The notes under the pieces are model-generated. The model was not told the origin of the DNA, searched no databases, and worked only from the letters and a program-made list of their open reading frames with translations. This document shows, in pieces, positions 1 to 10,505 of a stretch of DNA of 64,000 bases. The DNA comes from Chloranthus sessilifolius (Eukaryota > Streptophyta > Magnoliopsida > Chloranthales > Chloranthaceae): assembly GCA_021018995.1 (NCBI GenBank), contig CM037591.1, positions 71,451,901 to 71,515,900 on the forward strand, in the 5' to 3' direction. Position numbers and translations under genes: made by a program. Numbering within the stretch: the first letter of the stretch is position 1; every line of letters starts with the position of its first letter.

Positions 1-1542
1 CATCACACCTGATGCTCTTTTCTCTTTACTTCTTCATCCCCTGGGGATGGCTCATTTGTTTACTCTTATGAATATCACACACACACACTTTTCACAATTC
101 TTTAAGCAGTAAAAATATTTGAATGGAAATTTATATCACTACATACATGCTCTTGCAAAATAAGGTACATGTTCAAGGTGTTCCCTACCTTAGGTCTCTA
201 TCGATTTAATGCATCAAGGTCCCACTCGGCTCCTTGTGCCCACTTCCATACGTATCACCTATGATACCATTAAACACACTCGAAACGTCACAAAAGATGT
301 AATGAATAAGTCTCAAGACCCCCCTAGAGTCTTGAAGTAAGAATCAAAAGTCCACAAAGTTTACTACAGTCGATTAATCGAATTCCAAAATCGATTAATC
401 GAATCTGATTCGATTAATCGATTTCCAAAATCGATTAATCGAAAGTAAATATCGATTAATCGAAACAATTTCGATTAATCGAAATTCTCCTTTTTCGCAA
501 AGTCCATTCTCAGTTCAAACAGTCGAGTTTTCATTCGATTAATCGAATCCAATTTCGATTAATCGAAATTCTTCTTCCAAGCAAATTCCTTTATTCGGTC
601 AGCTTGAGTTTTCATTCGATTAATCGAATCCAATTTCGATTAATCGAAATCCTTCTTTTCGCAAAGTAGACCCACTGTTCGAACAGTTGAGTTTCACAAG
701 TTGATTAATCGATTCTAAATCGATTAATCGAAAACCAAAAATCGATTAATCGAAATCCCATTTCGATTAGTCAATTTTTCCTCAAGTCATTTCCTTTAAC
801 CCCTGGGGTCCACTGGAGGTTCTCAGTCGATTAATCGATTCCCAAATCGATTAATCGAAATCCAAAGTCGATTAATCGAAATTCAATTCGATTAATCGAA
901 ATCGGGGTCCTCCGACCCTTCAACTTCTCGCCAATTTCGATTAATCGAAACCCAATTTCGATTAATCGAAATTGTCAGATTCAGCCCCTTTCGAGCTGTT
1001 CTTCCCGATCTTTTTCCATACTTTTTCTTCTATTTTTCTAAGCCATTATCCTATGATTTAACCCACATTTTACTGCAACTTAACCCCTATAATCTATGCA
1101 TCTTATTTACAAAAATTTTACCTTGAATAGCTCTCAAGTTGATTTCAAATCTAGGGTTGGAAGGCTAGGGTTCCAGCTTTGGTTTCAAACGGATTCCTTG
1201 CGTCAAATCCGCCTCTTTAATGCTTGAATCCTTCTTCCAATCACCCACAATAACTCCTCTCTTACTCCTCTCTCTCTCTCTTCTTTACTTCCCTCAACCA
1301 CCAAAACATGAAAGTTAGGGTTTTCAACCCTTTTATCTTATCTCTTTTCTTGTGGAGCACATACACACTCATCGGTATGCCACTCTACACACTCCTCTAT
1401 CTCTCCACTCTTCTACATTGGTTCACACATCACATTCGCTCATCTCACCATAAGTTTATCAATAAACTATCTCATGGTCAAACCTAGGACCAATCGGGCA
1501 CGAATCCCGAGGTCCTCGTTTGACGTGTTTTCAGTTATTACA
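1..1542 (-). repeat. RT1 3' LTR (truncated by the window edge)
   Basis: The segment is nearly identical to 4861-6392. Base 1 corresponds to base 4861, so about 1.1 kb of this LTR lies left of the window. It ends at ...TTATTACA, directly followed by the PPT. Small differences from the other LTR (short insertions and deletions around 500-680 and 930-970) show that some time has passed since insertion. Confidence 0.88.
371..968. repeat. Phased array of TCGATTAATCGA palindromes in RT1 3' LTR
   Basis: Exact CGATTAATCG cores start at 371, 392, 411, 432, 453, 472, 536, 556, 617, 637, 721, 743, 828, 848, 869, 889, 938 and 959, with imperfect copies at 702 and 764. Within clusters the step is 19-22 bp, about two turns of B-DNA. 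Most gaps between clusters are 61-65 bp. The core is a perfect palindrome. The spacers are similar but not identical (often aattccaaaa, aaatcc, aattc). Confidence 0.95.
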
Positions 1543-1554
1543 TCCTCCCACCTT
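1543..1554 (-). other. RT1 polypurine tract
   Basis: The minus strand reads AAGGTGGGAGGA immediately before the LTR start TGTAATAAC. This matches the position and composition of a PPT. The preceding TTTTCGAGGACGAAAATT is also found just before the PPT of RT4. Confidence 0.8.
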
Positions 1555-1853
1555 GGGAATTTTCGTCCTCGAAAATCACCCAAAGGTGTGGTGGTCTGAT
1601 CTCAACCCCCCACACTCGAGGTGAGGTGGATTATTCGACTTAGGACGCGTTGAGGTCTTGATAGTTAGTAGAGTGTGAATTTAAATGGAACTTGCAATTA
1701 CGATACAACAATGTAGACAACCACACTTTTCATAAATACTTTTCATTTACGCATAAAAATTTCATTTGTATTAATAATTGAAAGCTACAAAGCGCCACAT
1801 AAGTTGGCGTACAAAACTATACATGTATACAATCAAAATGATAAACAAAAAAA

Positions 1854-3382
1854 TCAGTGTCTCCTCCTCCTGGTTGAGTCTTCGAGCGAGCTCCTCGGTG
1901 GTGGTGGTGCTGTGGTAGCCGCTGGCGTCGGTGGTGGCGATGGTGGTATCCTGGTAGTCGGAGGTGGCTGCACAAGGTCGGTAGGTGGAGCGGCGGTGGA
2001 TGTAGAGGCACCCGCGTCATGTAATTGCGTCCTAAAGACTGGGCCCTGATGAAAGGTTGTGGTGCCGGCGGTCCATTCTTCTTCGCGGGCCAGCATATCC
2101 ATGTAGGTGTGGGGGTAGATGAACTGGAGGGTGTGAAACATGAGGAAATCAATTCTCCGGTTCATCCTCTCGTTATTCGCTTCCATTCTGGCCAACACGT
2201 CCTCTATGATAGGACCGGATGGAGCGGCGCGCCGGCGGTAGGATGAGGTAGGAGTCGCGGGCGCGGAGTGGGCGGGTGGTGTGGGTGGCGCGGCTGTCTG
2301 GGAAGTAGCCCTCCCCACGGACGGCTCGGCGGGTGCGGCAGGAGCGGGGTGTGGGTCCTGCTGCGGTGGTGGGGGTGGTGGCGGTCTGGTGTCTGGTTCT
2401 GGCTGGGCGGGAGCGGGACCCGAGCTGGTAGGGTCGCTTTAGCGAGGTTGTGTAGCAACGGGTCCATGAAGACTTTGTGAACGCCTTCACGCGATCAGAG
2501 CCTCACTTCGTGAGGTGAGATGGTGTAGGATGTCTCGTTGGAGTAGCACTCCAACATGCTCGAGATGAGCCGAGCATAGGGCATCTTTTCCTTGGGCCTC
2601 ATGTTGCCCTTCATCAATTTGCCCTTGATGTACCTCATCCCTTCTAGGATGACCTTGGTAGCATCAAACCATCGGCCACGAAGGCGTAAAGTGCATGTTG
2701 CACTTTGTCCATGCGCCCGTGTCGCGGGCGCATCGGGTAAAGGTTGCATTTTATTATGGAGTCGAGCATCCACATGTAGGGTGGAAGATCGACCCTCTTG
2801 ATGGAAGTGCCCACCCTTCTTGCCATTTGTCATGAGGGTCATGACTTCCTCAAATCGGGGTCTTCCACAAAGGGTGGGAATAGGGTGGTCTCCGGGTGAA
2901 CTCGAGGTAGCACTCGAGCACCTCATGAATGTGTGACGCCGAGTGATCGTGTAGAGACGACCCTCGATCTTGGTGATGATGCATCGTGTAGGGCCATTGG
3001 TTAGCCCTTGGTAGAATAATCTCACCAATCTAGGGTAGTAGGAACCTGATTGGTTTGAGAAGATTGCCGAGACCGGCATTGTTTATATAGTTTTGAGCCC
3101 ATTGGGTCTCGCCCAAAGATGCGTCGGGATCGGTGAAAAGGGTAGGGTCGATGGTATATTCGACCTCAAAGGTCTTGGCAGCCCACCACTGCTTGGTTCC
3201 TCCACGCAGGTGGTGGTGGCATGGGGTGGATTTGGAAGACTCGCTGTGAGACGCCTCGTCAGAGGTGGTCTCCGATTCGACGGTGATGGAGTCCTCACCC
3301 GATGGGGTAGGTGGTGGTGGTGGTGCGCGTCTACGCCTAACCGTAGAAGTCGCTTCGAAGACAATCGGGTTTTGGGCGGCAT
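1854..3382 (-). pseudogene. RT1 ORF2-like protein (putative plant transposon domain), broken frame
   Basis: Three consecutive minus-strand pieces make one protein-like unit. Residues from 3382 are Arg/His/Pro-rich and basic (MPPKTRLSSKRLLRLG). Positions 3079-2495 hold the conserved core (YYPRLVRLFYQGL, then MPYARLISSMLE near the end). After an in-frame TGA at 2495-2497 the same frame continues with MDPLLHNLAKATLPAR and a Pro-rich stretch. After a further frame change, 2318-1854 gives a Pro/Thr/Ala-rich linker and a helical segment (MEANNERMNRRIDFLMFHTL). The core resembles, from memory, the Pfam family called putative plant transposon protein (PF20167). The same architecture appears in RT3, RT4 and RT7. 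There is no transmembrane segment or signal peptide. The function is unknown. The frame shifts occur in GC-rich triplet repeats and might partly be sequence error. Confidence 0.6.
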
Positions 3383-3620
3383 ATTGGGAAAAATCTAGGG
3401 TTTTCTAACTCAAATTGAAAGGAAAACACGAATTTAGGGTTTACCGTGGGTTTTGGATGCGATGGTAGTTGAATCCGATTCGAAACCACTGAAAACGCAA
3501 ACCCTAGAGTGCTCGGTTGGTTGGAGAAGAAGGAAGAAGGTGAAGCGCCAAAACCCCAAAGCAAGAAAATTTTTCGAATGGGGAATAAAATCCCCAATCT
3601 TATATATATAGCCCGCGGCT

Positions 3621-3734
3621 CGATTAATCGAAATTCAGAATCGATTAATCGAGATTCAAAACTAGGTTAAACCGCGTAAAATCGATTAATCGATTTCCAA
3701 AATCGATTAATCGAAAGTCAAATTCGATTAATCG
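3621..3734. repeat. Palindrome array in RT1 leader
   Basis: Five CGATTAATCG cores start at 3621, 3642, 3683, 3704 and 3725 (steps 21, 41, 21 and 21), between the 5' LTR and the ORF2 start. A partial copy (TTTCGATTACC) follows near 3744. The motif and the 21-bp step are the same as in the LTR arrays. Confidence 0.93.
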
Positions 3735-4519
3735 AAATGGATTTCGATTACCAACTGTGACAGCCCGGATTTCGGCACCCCGAAACCCGCGCCATCAGCA
3801 CGATCATCTTGACCGTGCCCCTCAACTATGCACGGAACACTGGTATATCAAGCATAAAATAAATAAGAACAACTTGCAAAATTTAAATCTACATAGAAAT
3901 ACTTCTCAAAAGACAGTTCTACCCTCATGCCTCTGCATGAAGGGAGAACCGATCCGAACCATCGATGATAACCATCATCATGGATGGTTCGCCCAAAAGA
4001 ATACTCTGATATCCATAGACACAAGGTTTAATCAAAAACCAGGCTTGACATACCAAGCCGTACAATCTCCAACTAAAACCCCTCAAAGTCGCACAACAGA
4101 GTCCTCTAGAAGAAGTCCTCTGGAGGTGGCTCTAACTCCTCGCCGACCGCAAGGTCCGACTCACCGGGGTCAGCGTCTCCTGAAGCCTCGGCAGCTGCTA
4201 GTAGTGGACCTGCGACGTATAGTCTATAGGGTGAGCTACATCCTAGCTCAATAGGGAACAGAACACAATTGAACATATAAAATATAACTCACATGTATTC
4301 TATGATATGCATGCATGATGTGTCTATGCATTTATTGATGAAAAACAGTTAAAAACACTTCAATTACTGGTAGATTACTCATGTCTTTTAGTTAATCATG
4401 AATGATGCTGAGAAGGCCTAAAGCAAAACTTAAACTTCAACTTAAATAATCCCCGAGCAATATAGCATCGAGCCCCGACGAGATACCCTTCATCGTCATC
4501 TATATAGACAGTTTTAAAT

Positions 4520-5665
4520 GTATTCCCTGGGAATACTAATAGTACCCAAGCCCCTTTCCCCTGGGGATTGGTGGCGGGGTTTCACATCTCATCAACACCC
4601 CTGGGGTGTACTTACTATGTACGGATAAGCCTCCGCACTGGCCTACGGTTTCGCCGCCGTATCGGTCACGGATATCCTGCCGTGTCAGTCGTGGATATCC
4701 CGCCACGTCGGTGGGGTAACCTATCAAACCTCAAATAACAAAAATATCGGTGCCTTACATATAGTTATTCACCGTGTAAGTGTGCTATCTTATATCAGTT
4801 AGGCCCTATCAAGCATGATTCAATCCTTGGATACATCCCTGGGATGTATCCATTCACTTGCATCACACCTGATGCTCTTTTCTCTTTACTTCTTCATCCC
4901 CTGGGGATGGCTCATTTGTTTACTCTTATGAATATCACACACACACTTTTCACAATTCTTTAAGCAGTAAAAATATTTAAATGGAAATTTATATCACTAC
5001 ATACATGCTCTTGCAAAATAAGGTACATGTTCAAGGTGTTCCCTACCTTAGGTCTCTATCGATTTAATGCATCAAGGTCCCACTCGGCTCCTTGTGCCCA
5101 CTTCCATATGTATCACCTATGATACCATTAAACACACTCGAAACGTCACAAAAGATGTAATGAATAAGTCTCAAGACCCCCCTAGAGTCTTGAAGTAAGA
5201 ATCAAAAGTCCACAAAGTTTACTACAGTCGATTAATCGAATTCCAAAATCGATTAATCGAATCTGATTCGATTAATCGATTTCCAAAATCGATTAATCGA
5301 AAGTAAATATCGATTAATCGAAACAATTTCGATTAATCGAAATTCTCCTTTTCGCAAAGTCCATTCTCGCCTCGAATCGCCGAGTTTTCATTCGATTAAT
5401 CAATCCAATTTCGATTAATCGAAATTCTTCTTCATAAAGCAAATTCACTGCTCGACAATGAAGTTTTCATTCGATTAATCGAATCCAATTTCGATTAATC
5501 AAAATCCTTCTTTTCGCAAAGTAGACCCCTTTGTTCAACAGCTTGAGTTTCACAAGTTGATTAATCGATTTCAAATCGATTAATCGAAAACCAAAAATCG
5601 ATTAATCGAAATCCCATTTCGATTAGTCGATTTTTCCTCAAGTCATTTCCTTTAACCCCTGGGGT
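4520..5665. repeat. CCC(C)TGGG(G) short palindromes in RT1 5' LTR
   Basis: At least six copies of a Py-CCCTGGG-Pu palindrome occur, for example TTCCCTGGGAAT (about 4524), TCCCCTGGGGAT (4557), ACCCCTGGGGTG (4608), ATCCCTGGGAT (about 4844), ATCCCCTGGGGAT (4897) and ACCCCTGGGGTC (5656). The last two recur in the other LTR at about 37 and 798. The copies are widely spaced and not phased like the TCGATTAATCGA array. Confidence 0.8.
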
Positions 5666-5804
5666 CCACTGGAGGTTCTCAGTCGATTAATCGATTCCCA
5701 AATCGATTAATCGAAATCCAAAGTCGATTAATCGAAATTCAATTCGATTAATCGAAATCGGGGTCCTCCGACCCTTCAACTTCCTGGCCAATTTCGATTA
5801 ATCG
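5229..5804. repeat. Phased array of TCGATTAATCGA palindromes in RT1 5' LTR
   Basis: This is the LTR copy of the 371-968 array, with the same cores and order. Point changes have broken some cores (for example ATTAATCAATCC near 5395 and AATCAAAATCC near 5500), and one of the two last copies is lost. Most cores remain perfect palindromes. Confidence 0.93.
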
Positions 5805-6392
5805 AAATTGTCAGATTCAGCCCCTTTCGAGCTGTTCTTCCCGATCTTTTTCCATACTTTTTCTTCTATTTTTCTAAGCCATTATCCTATGATTTAACCC
5901 ACATTTTACTGCAACTTAACCCCTATAATCTATGCATCTTATTTACAAAAATTTTACCTTGAATAGCTCTCAAGTTGATTTCAAATCTAGGGTTGGAAGG
6001 CTAGGGTTCCAGCTTTGGTTTCTAACGGATTCCTTGCGTCAAATCCGGCCTCTTTAATGCTTGAATCCTTCTTCCAATCACCCACAATAACTCCTCTCTT
6101 ACTCCTCTCTCTTTCTCTCTCTTCTTTACTTCTCTCAACCACCAAAACATGAAAGTTAGGGTTTTCAACCCTTTTTATCTTATCTCTTTTCTCGGTGTGG
6201 AGCACATACACACTCATCAGTGTATGCCACTCTACACACTCCTCTATCTCTCCACTCTTCTACATTGGTTCACACATCACATTCGCTCATCTCACCATAA
6301 GTTTATCAATAAACTATCTCATGGTCAAACCTAGGACCAATCGGGCACGGATCCCGAGGTCCTCGTTTGACGTGCTTTTTCGGGTTATTACA

Positions 6393-6465
6393 CTTTAGGT
6401 GGTGGTAGGTCCAACCACATTGCATAGAATTTGTTAGGATGATCAGTGGGTTTGTCACCCGCCAT
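6393..6465 (-). pseudogene. RT2 ORF2, first 24 codons, cut by RT1
   Basis: An ATG at 6465 opens a frame (MAGDKPTDHPNKFYAMWLDL) that runs without stop into the RT1 boundary. A pyrimidine-rich leader precedes it. Its position after integrase and a motif-rich spacer equals that of ORF2 in RT3 and RT7. No conserved core is present in the piece that remains, so the identity rests on position. Confidence 0.42.
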
Positions 6466-7517
6466 TGCTGAGAGAAGGGAAGGGCTATTGAGAGTAGAGG
6501 AGAGTGAATGCGAAGAAGATGAAGTACCCTTGTATTTAAAATGCTTGGACGGTGAAATATGAATCGATAAATTAAATATCGCCTCCTTCCAAGGCCAATT
6601 GCTGAAAAGAAATTAAGGAAGGTTAGTTGGAAATGAATTGTGATTGTGATGGGAATGGTAAATCGCACAATTTATTATGGGGAATGGGAGCACACAATAA
6701 ATGTTGGTCTATTTTTAGCACTGAGAGTTAAGGCGAAGAGATAGGAAATCGAAGAAATTTGTTAGGGTAAAAAGGGCTAATCTCGCACTTCGCACAATTA
6801 TCCACAGGTATTCGCGGCGTAGATTTCTCGCGGAGAACAGATGTACATTCGCGAGAAGGAAAATTGCACAGAAGAACATAGCTCCGCGAGTACAGGATAA
6901 GAAGTTATGTGTGCCTCGTGAAGTTACTTCTTGGAGTAGACGTTGGGACAGAGCGCACGAAGTAGTTTTTCATTTCTCGTGCAGCTTAACTAGTGACCTC
7001 GTGCAATAGATTATTCTGAATTCGGCTGTTCACGCCCTCTTGACTCTGCAAGAAAGTTTTGAAATGGCTTGCGATTGTGAAAATTAGGCCATTTAAGCCC
7101 GTGAGAGACCAACACTCAACCTCTTTACACAATTTGTGCCCTGGCCTGCGCATGTACATTGTCATGCACCCATTCAGCGGCCATTAGCATCCACCCTTTT
7201 ACATGTATCCCCTTCCCAAATGATAATGGCCTCCCTCATACCAACACATGCATATAAAAAATTCAAAATGATAAAATTCCTTCATGAAAATAAATTCTAC
7301 AAAGTTACAGTGCTAGTACTTCAATCACCCAGTAGCAATAAGCATGCATCTCCCATGTTACTAACAGAAATGAATAAGTACTCAAAATAGAACAAATAAA
7401 GCAGATGAAAAGAAACAAATCTCCATGATAAAATAGTAAATGACAGGTTCCTAATCAAACAACAACATAAAGTAATTTTAAACAGATATGGCACACATAA
7501 TACAAAGTTGTGGATCA
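6466..7517 (-). other. RT2 spacer between IN and ORF2, with CTCGCGGAG-type motifs
   Basis: No coding sequence is supported here. Between about 6783 and 7050 short inverted motifs around a central CGCG recur: TTCTCGCGGAGAA (6815), TTCGCGAGAA (6849), CTCCGCGAG (6882), CCTCGTGAAG (6916), CTCGTGCAG (6977). Similar words crowd the RT2 LTR at 15255-15790. The rest, 7050-7517, follows the integrase stop and holds nothing recognised. Confidence 0.6.
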
Positions 7518-8590
7518 CTAAGCAGTGGGAGGTTCATGTAGGTGAATGGTCTGAGGAAACTCCACTGGTTGTTCTACACAAATCTTGAGCCTCTGACCAT
7601 TTAGTTTCATGATCTGCCCTGACATTGGATCAAGGATTTCCACAGCACCAGATGGGGAGGCTTTGATAACAGTGTAAGGTCCATCCCATCTGGATTTCAA
7701 CTTCCCTGGAAAAAATTTAAGTCGAATTGAAAAGCCAAAGCTTAGTGTCAGCATTGAAATCCTTCCTTAACAGCCTCTCGTCAAATAATGCCTTGGATCT
7801 CTCCTTGTACATTCTTACATTTGCATAGGCTTCTAGCCCCATTTCATCAAGTTCTGCCATTTGCAACTTCCTGTGAGAACCAGCAGAAGTTAGATCTTTG
7901 ATAGCCCAATAGGCTCTATGTTCTAACTCCACAGGTAGGTGGCAGGCCTTGCCGTACACAAGCCTAAATGGGGACATGCCAATAGGGGTCTTATAGGTAG
8001 TCCTGTAAGCCCACAAAGCATCATTCAATTTTTGTGCCCAATCCTTCCTATCAGTCCTCACAATCTTCTGCAGAATATGCTTAATCTCCCTATTAGAAAT
8101 TTCAACTTGCCCACTGGTCTGTGGGTGGTAGGGAGTTGTAATTTTATGTGTAATAGAATACTTCTTGAGCAGGTTCTCAAAAGGTCTGTTACAGAAGTGG
8201 CTCCCCCCATCACTGATGATAGCTCTAGGGATGCCAAATCGTGAGAAGATATTGTCCTTTAAGAAATTAAGGACAACTGTGTGGTCATTGATCCTTGCGG
8301 CAATGGCTTCCACCCATTTGGACACATAGTCCACTGCCACAAGTATGGAGTTAAATCCCATAGATGAAGGAAAGGGGTCCATAAAATCGATGCTCCAAAT
8401 GTCAAAAAAGTTCAACAACTAGGATGGGCTGCAATGGCATAGAGTCTCTCTTAGAAATGCCTCCCATCCTTTGAAATCTCTCACAGGCCTTGCAATGTAA
8501 GTATACATCTCTGAACAACGAAGGCCAAAACAAACCACATTGGAGCACTTTCGCTGCAGCTTTTCTACCACTGAAGTGACCTCTACATGA
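7518..8590 (-). pseudogene. RT2 integrase, frame broken
   Basis: The core at 8418-7717 shows the DDE motif in context: [18 protein letters not shown] and [13 protein letters not shown]. It is followed by the [17 protein letters not shown] and [20 protein letters not shown] segments typical of Athila integrases. The C-terminal part (FFPGKLKSRWDGPYTV...NGQRLK) continues in another frame at 7754-7518. The zinc-binding N-terminus (8590-8419) is out of frame with both. At least two frame changes make it non-functional. The stop at 7518-7520 is the natural end of pol. Confidence 0.85.
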
Positions 8591-9361
8591 TTACTCATGG
8601 CACATTGAAAGAATGTTATGGAAGTCACTTTCAGGCACACATCTCCTAATGACCTGATCTGCACAATGCTTGTAAAGGTATGGATCCTCCCACAGAAAAT
8701 GTCTAACCTGAGAGAAGAATAGGTCTTTGTCCATATTAGACCAATGTGGAGGGATCCTACCAGCAACAAGATAATTTATAATGTGTGCAAACCAGGGCAT
8801 ACAAGATTGCAAAGCATAAAGCTGCTCATTAGGGAACAACTCATTAACAGGTGTTGTTGCACAATCATCCAAAATAATCCTAGAGAGGTGGTCAGCCACC
8901 ACATTATCAACACCCTTCTTATTTTTTATCTCCAGATCAAACTCGTACAAGAGGAGGATCCATCTGGTCAACCTAGGCTTTGCATCCTTCTTAGCAAGTA
9001 GGTATTTCAGGGCTGAGTGATCTATAAAAACTACAATCTTAGACCCCAATAAGTAGGGTGTAAACTTGTCCACAGCAAACACTAGTGCAAGGAGCTCCTT
9101 CTCAGTTGTGGTGTAGTTCAGCCGAGCTTCAACTAGTGTTTTACTGTCATAATATATCACTATAGGCAGCTTATGTCTCCTCTGTCCTAAGACAGCACCT
9201 ATGGCCAAGTCTGATGCATCACACATCAGCTCAAAGGGGAGTGAGTAATCTGGAGCCTGGATTACAGGGGCAATAGTAAGGTACTTTTTCAAAGTCTCAA
9301 AGGCCTCAAGGCACTCAGTAGAAAATACAAATGACACAATCTGGCAAAGCAGGTGGCACAA
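8591..9361 (-). pseudogene. RT2 RNase H and start of integrase
   Basis: An open frame of 256 residues contains the RNase H acidic residues in [30 protein letters not shown] and [12 protein letters not shown], then [11 protein letters not shown]. It ends with WEDPYLYKHCADQVIRRCVP and SMCHE, which begin the integrase zinc domain. The stop right after SMCHE replaces the Gln seen in RT7. Confidence 0.87.
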
Positions 9362-9427
9362 TGGTTTGACAATCTTGCTGAAATCCTTGATGAACCTCTT
9401 GCAAAATCCAACATGTCCAAGAAATTA

Positions 9428-10335
9428 TCAACTTTGCTTGACAGTCCTTGGTGGGGGCAGATGTGAGATCAAGTCTACTTTATCCTTGTCAACCTCAATT
9501 CCCTTGTGAGAGATCACATGGCCTAGTACAATACCTTGTCTCACCATAAAGTGACTCTTTTCCCAACTTAGGACCAAGTTGGTCTCCTCACATCTTTGTA
9601 AAACTCTTTCAAGGTGACTCAGACAGTGGCTAAAGTTGTCCCCATATACTGAGAAATCATCCATAAAGATTTTTCGGAATTTGTCAATCATATCAGAAAA
9701 AATTGCATACATGCATCTCTAAAAAGTGGCTGGGGCATTGCACAGTCCAAAAGGCATCCTTCTGTAGGTAAAGGTGCCAAAGGGACATGTGAAAGTAGTT
9801 TTCTCCTGATCTTGAGGATCCACAGGGATTTGGTTTTACCCTAAGATCCATCAAGAAAATAGTAATAAGCCTTCCCAACCAACTTGTCTAGAATTTGGTC
9901 AATGAAAGGGAGAGGGAAATGGTCCTTTCTGGTTCTGGAGTTGAGCTTCTTATAATCAATGCACACTCTCCAGCCAGTGGTCTCTCTGGCTGGCATCAAT
10001 TTCTCAGAATCAGAAGTAACAACTGTGATGCCTAACTTTTTATGTACCACATGGATAGGTGACACCCATTTGGAATCTAAAATGGGGTAAATCACCCCTG
10101 CATCCAATAATTTTTCTATTTCTTTGAGGACCACCTCCTGCATGCGAGGATTTAATTTCCTCTGCATCTCCCTTGAGGGTTTTACACCCTCATCCAGGTG
10201 AATCTTTTGCATGCAAACTGAGGCATCAATGCCTCCAAGGTCAGCTATTGTCCACCCAATTGCTTTCCTGTGCTTCTTAAGAACAATCAATAGTTCCTCC
10301 TCCTGCTCACTAGTGAGAGAGGAGGAGATAATCAC
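9428..10335 (-). pseudogene. RT2 reverse transcriptase, frame broken
   Basis: Positions 10335-9841 hold the fingers region (LDAGVIYPILDSKWVSPIHVV, GWRVCIDYKKLN, KDHFPLPFIDQILDKL, FLDGS). After a frame change, 9712-9428 carries the catalytic IFMDDFSVYG, in which both Asp are intact, then WEKSHFMV and GHVISHKGIEVDKDKV. The YNQI and PFGLCNAPATFQ segments between them lie in a shifted frame. The sequence is clearly related to the RT of RT7. Confidence 0.88.
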
Positions 10336-10505
10336 GGGAAGCTTGTTGTCTTACCCCAAGAAGGCATATTTTAATATGGCTGAGAGCTGTTTCAGCTCTA
10401 GCTCAGGGGACTTTCAATTAAGGGCAACAAAGGTGCCTTAGTGGTTTAAGGAAGGGGCAGCAATGTGTGTTGTACTAAGCCCACAAAAGACTCACTATTT
10501 ATGCT

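Larger units (their letters stand above)
1..6392 (-). mobile_element. RT1: non-autonomous LTR retrotransposon with ORF2 only (left end outside window)
   Basis: Two copies of the same sequence start at 1 and 4861 and end at 1542 and 6392, flanking 2.2 kb of different sequence. The complete copy runs from TGTGACAGCC at 3756 to GTTATTACA at 6392, so it is an LTR with TG...CA ends. On the minus strand the internal part ends in TTTTCGAGGACGAAAATT followed by AAGGTGGGAGGA and TGTAATAAC. That is the usual PPT/3' LTR junction of chromovirus-type (Tekay/Del-like) plant elements, so the element reads leftward. No gag, protease, RT, RNase H or integrase is visible; only an ORF2-like protein is encoded. 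It therefore probably depended on another element. The right-hand flank cttta (6393-6397) is the expected TSD; its partner lies left of the window. It interrupts RT2. Confidence 0.85.
3756..6392 (-). repeat. RT1 5' LTR, complete (2637 bp)
   Basis: It starts TGTGACAGCC and ends GTTATTACA on the plus strand, so on the coding strand it reads TGTAATAAC...GGCTGTCACA, the same end as RT4's LTR. The element leader follows to the left; no convincing tRNA primer site was recognised there (GTTGGTAATCG at 3755 is only a weak match). The apparent ORF at 3757-4254 is LTR sequence and not a gene. Confidence 0.88.

Noticed and set aside
371..968. CRISPR-like look of regularly spaced palindromic TCGATTAATCGA repeats
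   Set aside because: Spacers are only about 8-11 bp and similar to each other, the array lies inside an LTR repeated at 5229-5804, and no cas genes exist. This is plant DNA.
1804..2490. Several overlapping Gly/Val- or Pro/His-rich frames on both strands
   Set aside because: They are shadows of the Pro/Thr-rich linker of the RT1 ORF2, caused by GC-rich triplet repeats. One (2467-2204) was kept only because it is in frame with the core.
3757..4254. 165-codon plus-strand frame
   Set aside because: It starts at the first bases of the RT1 LTR and runs through LTR sequence on the antisense strand of the element. There is no protein similarity.
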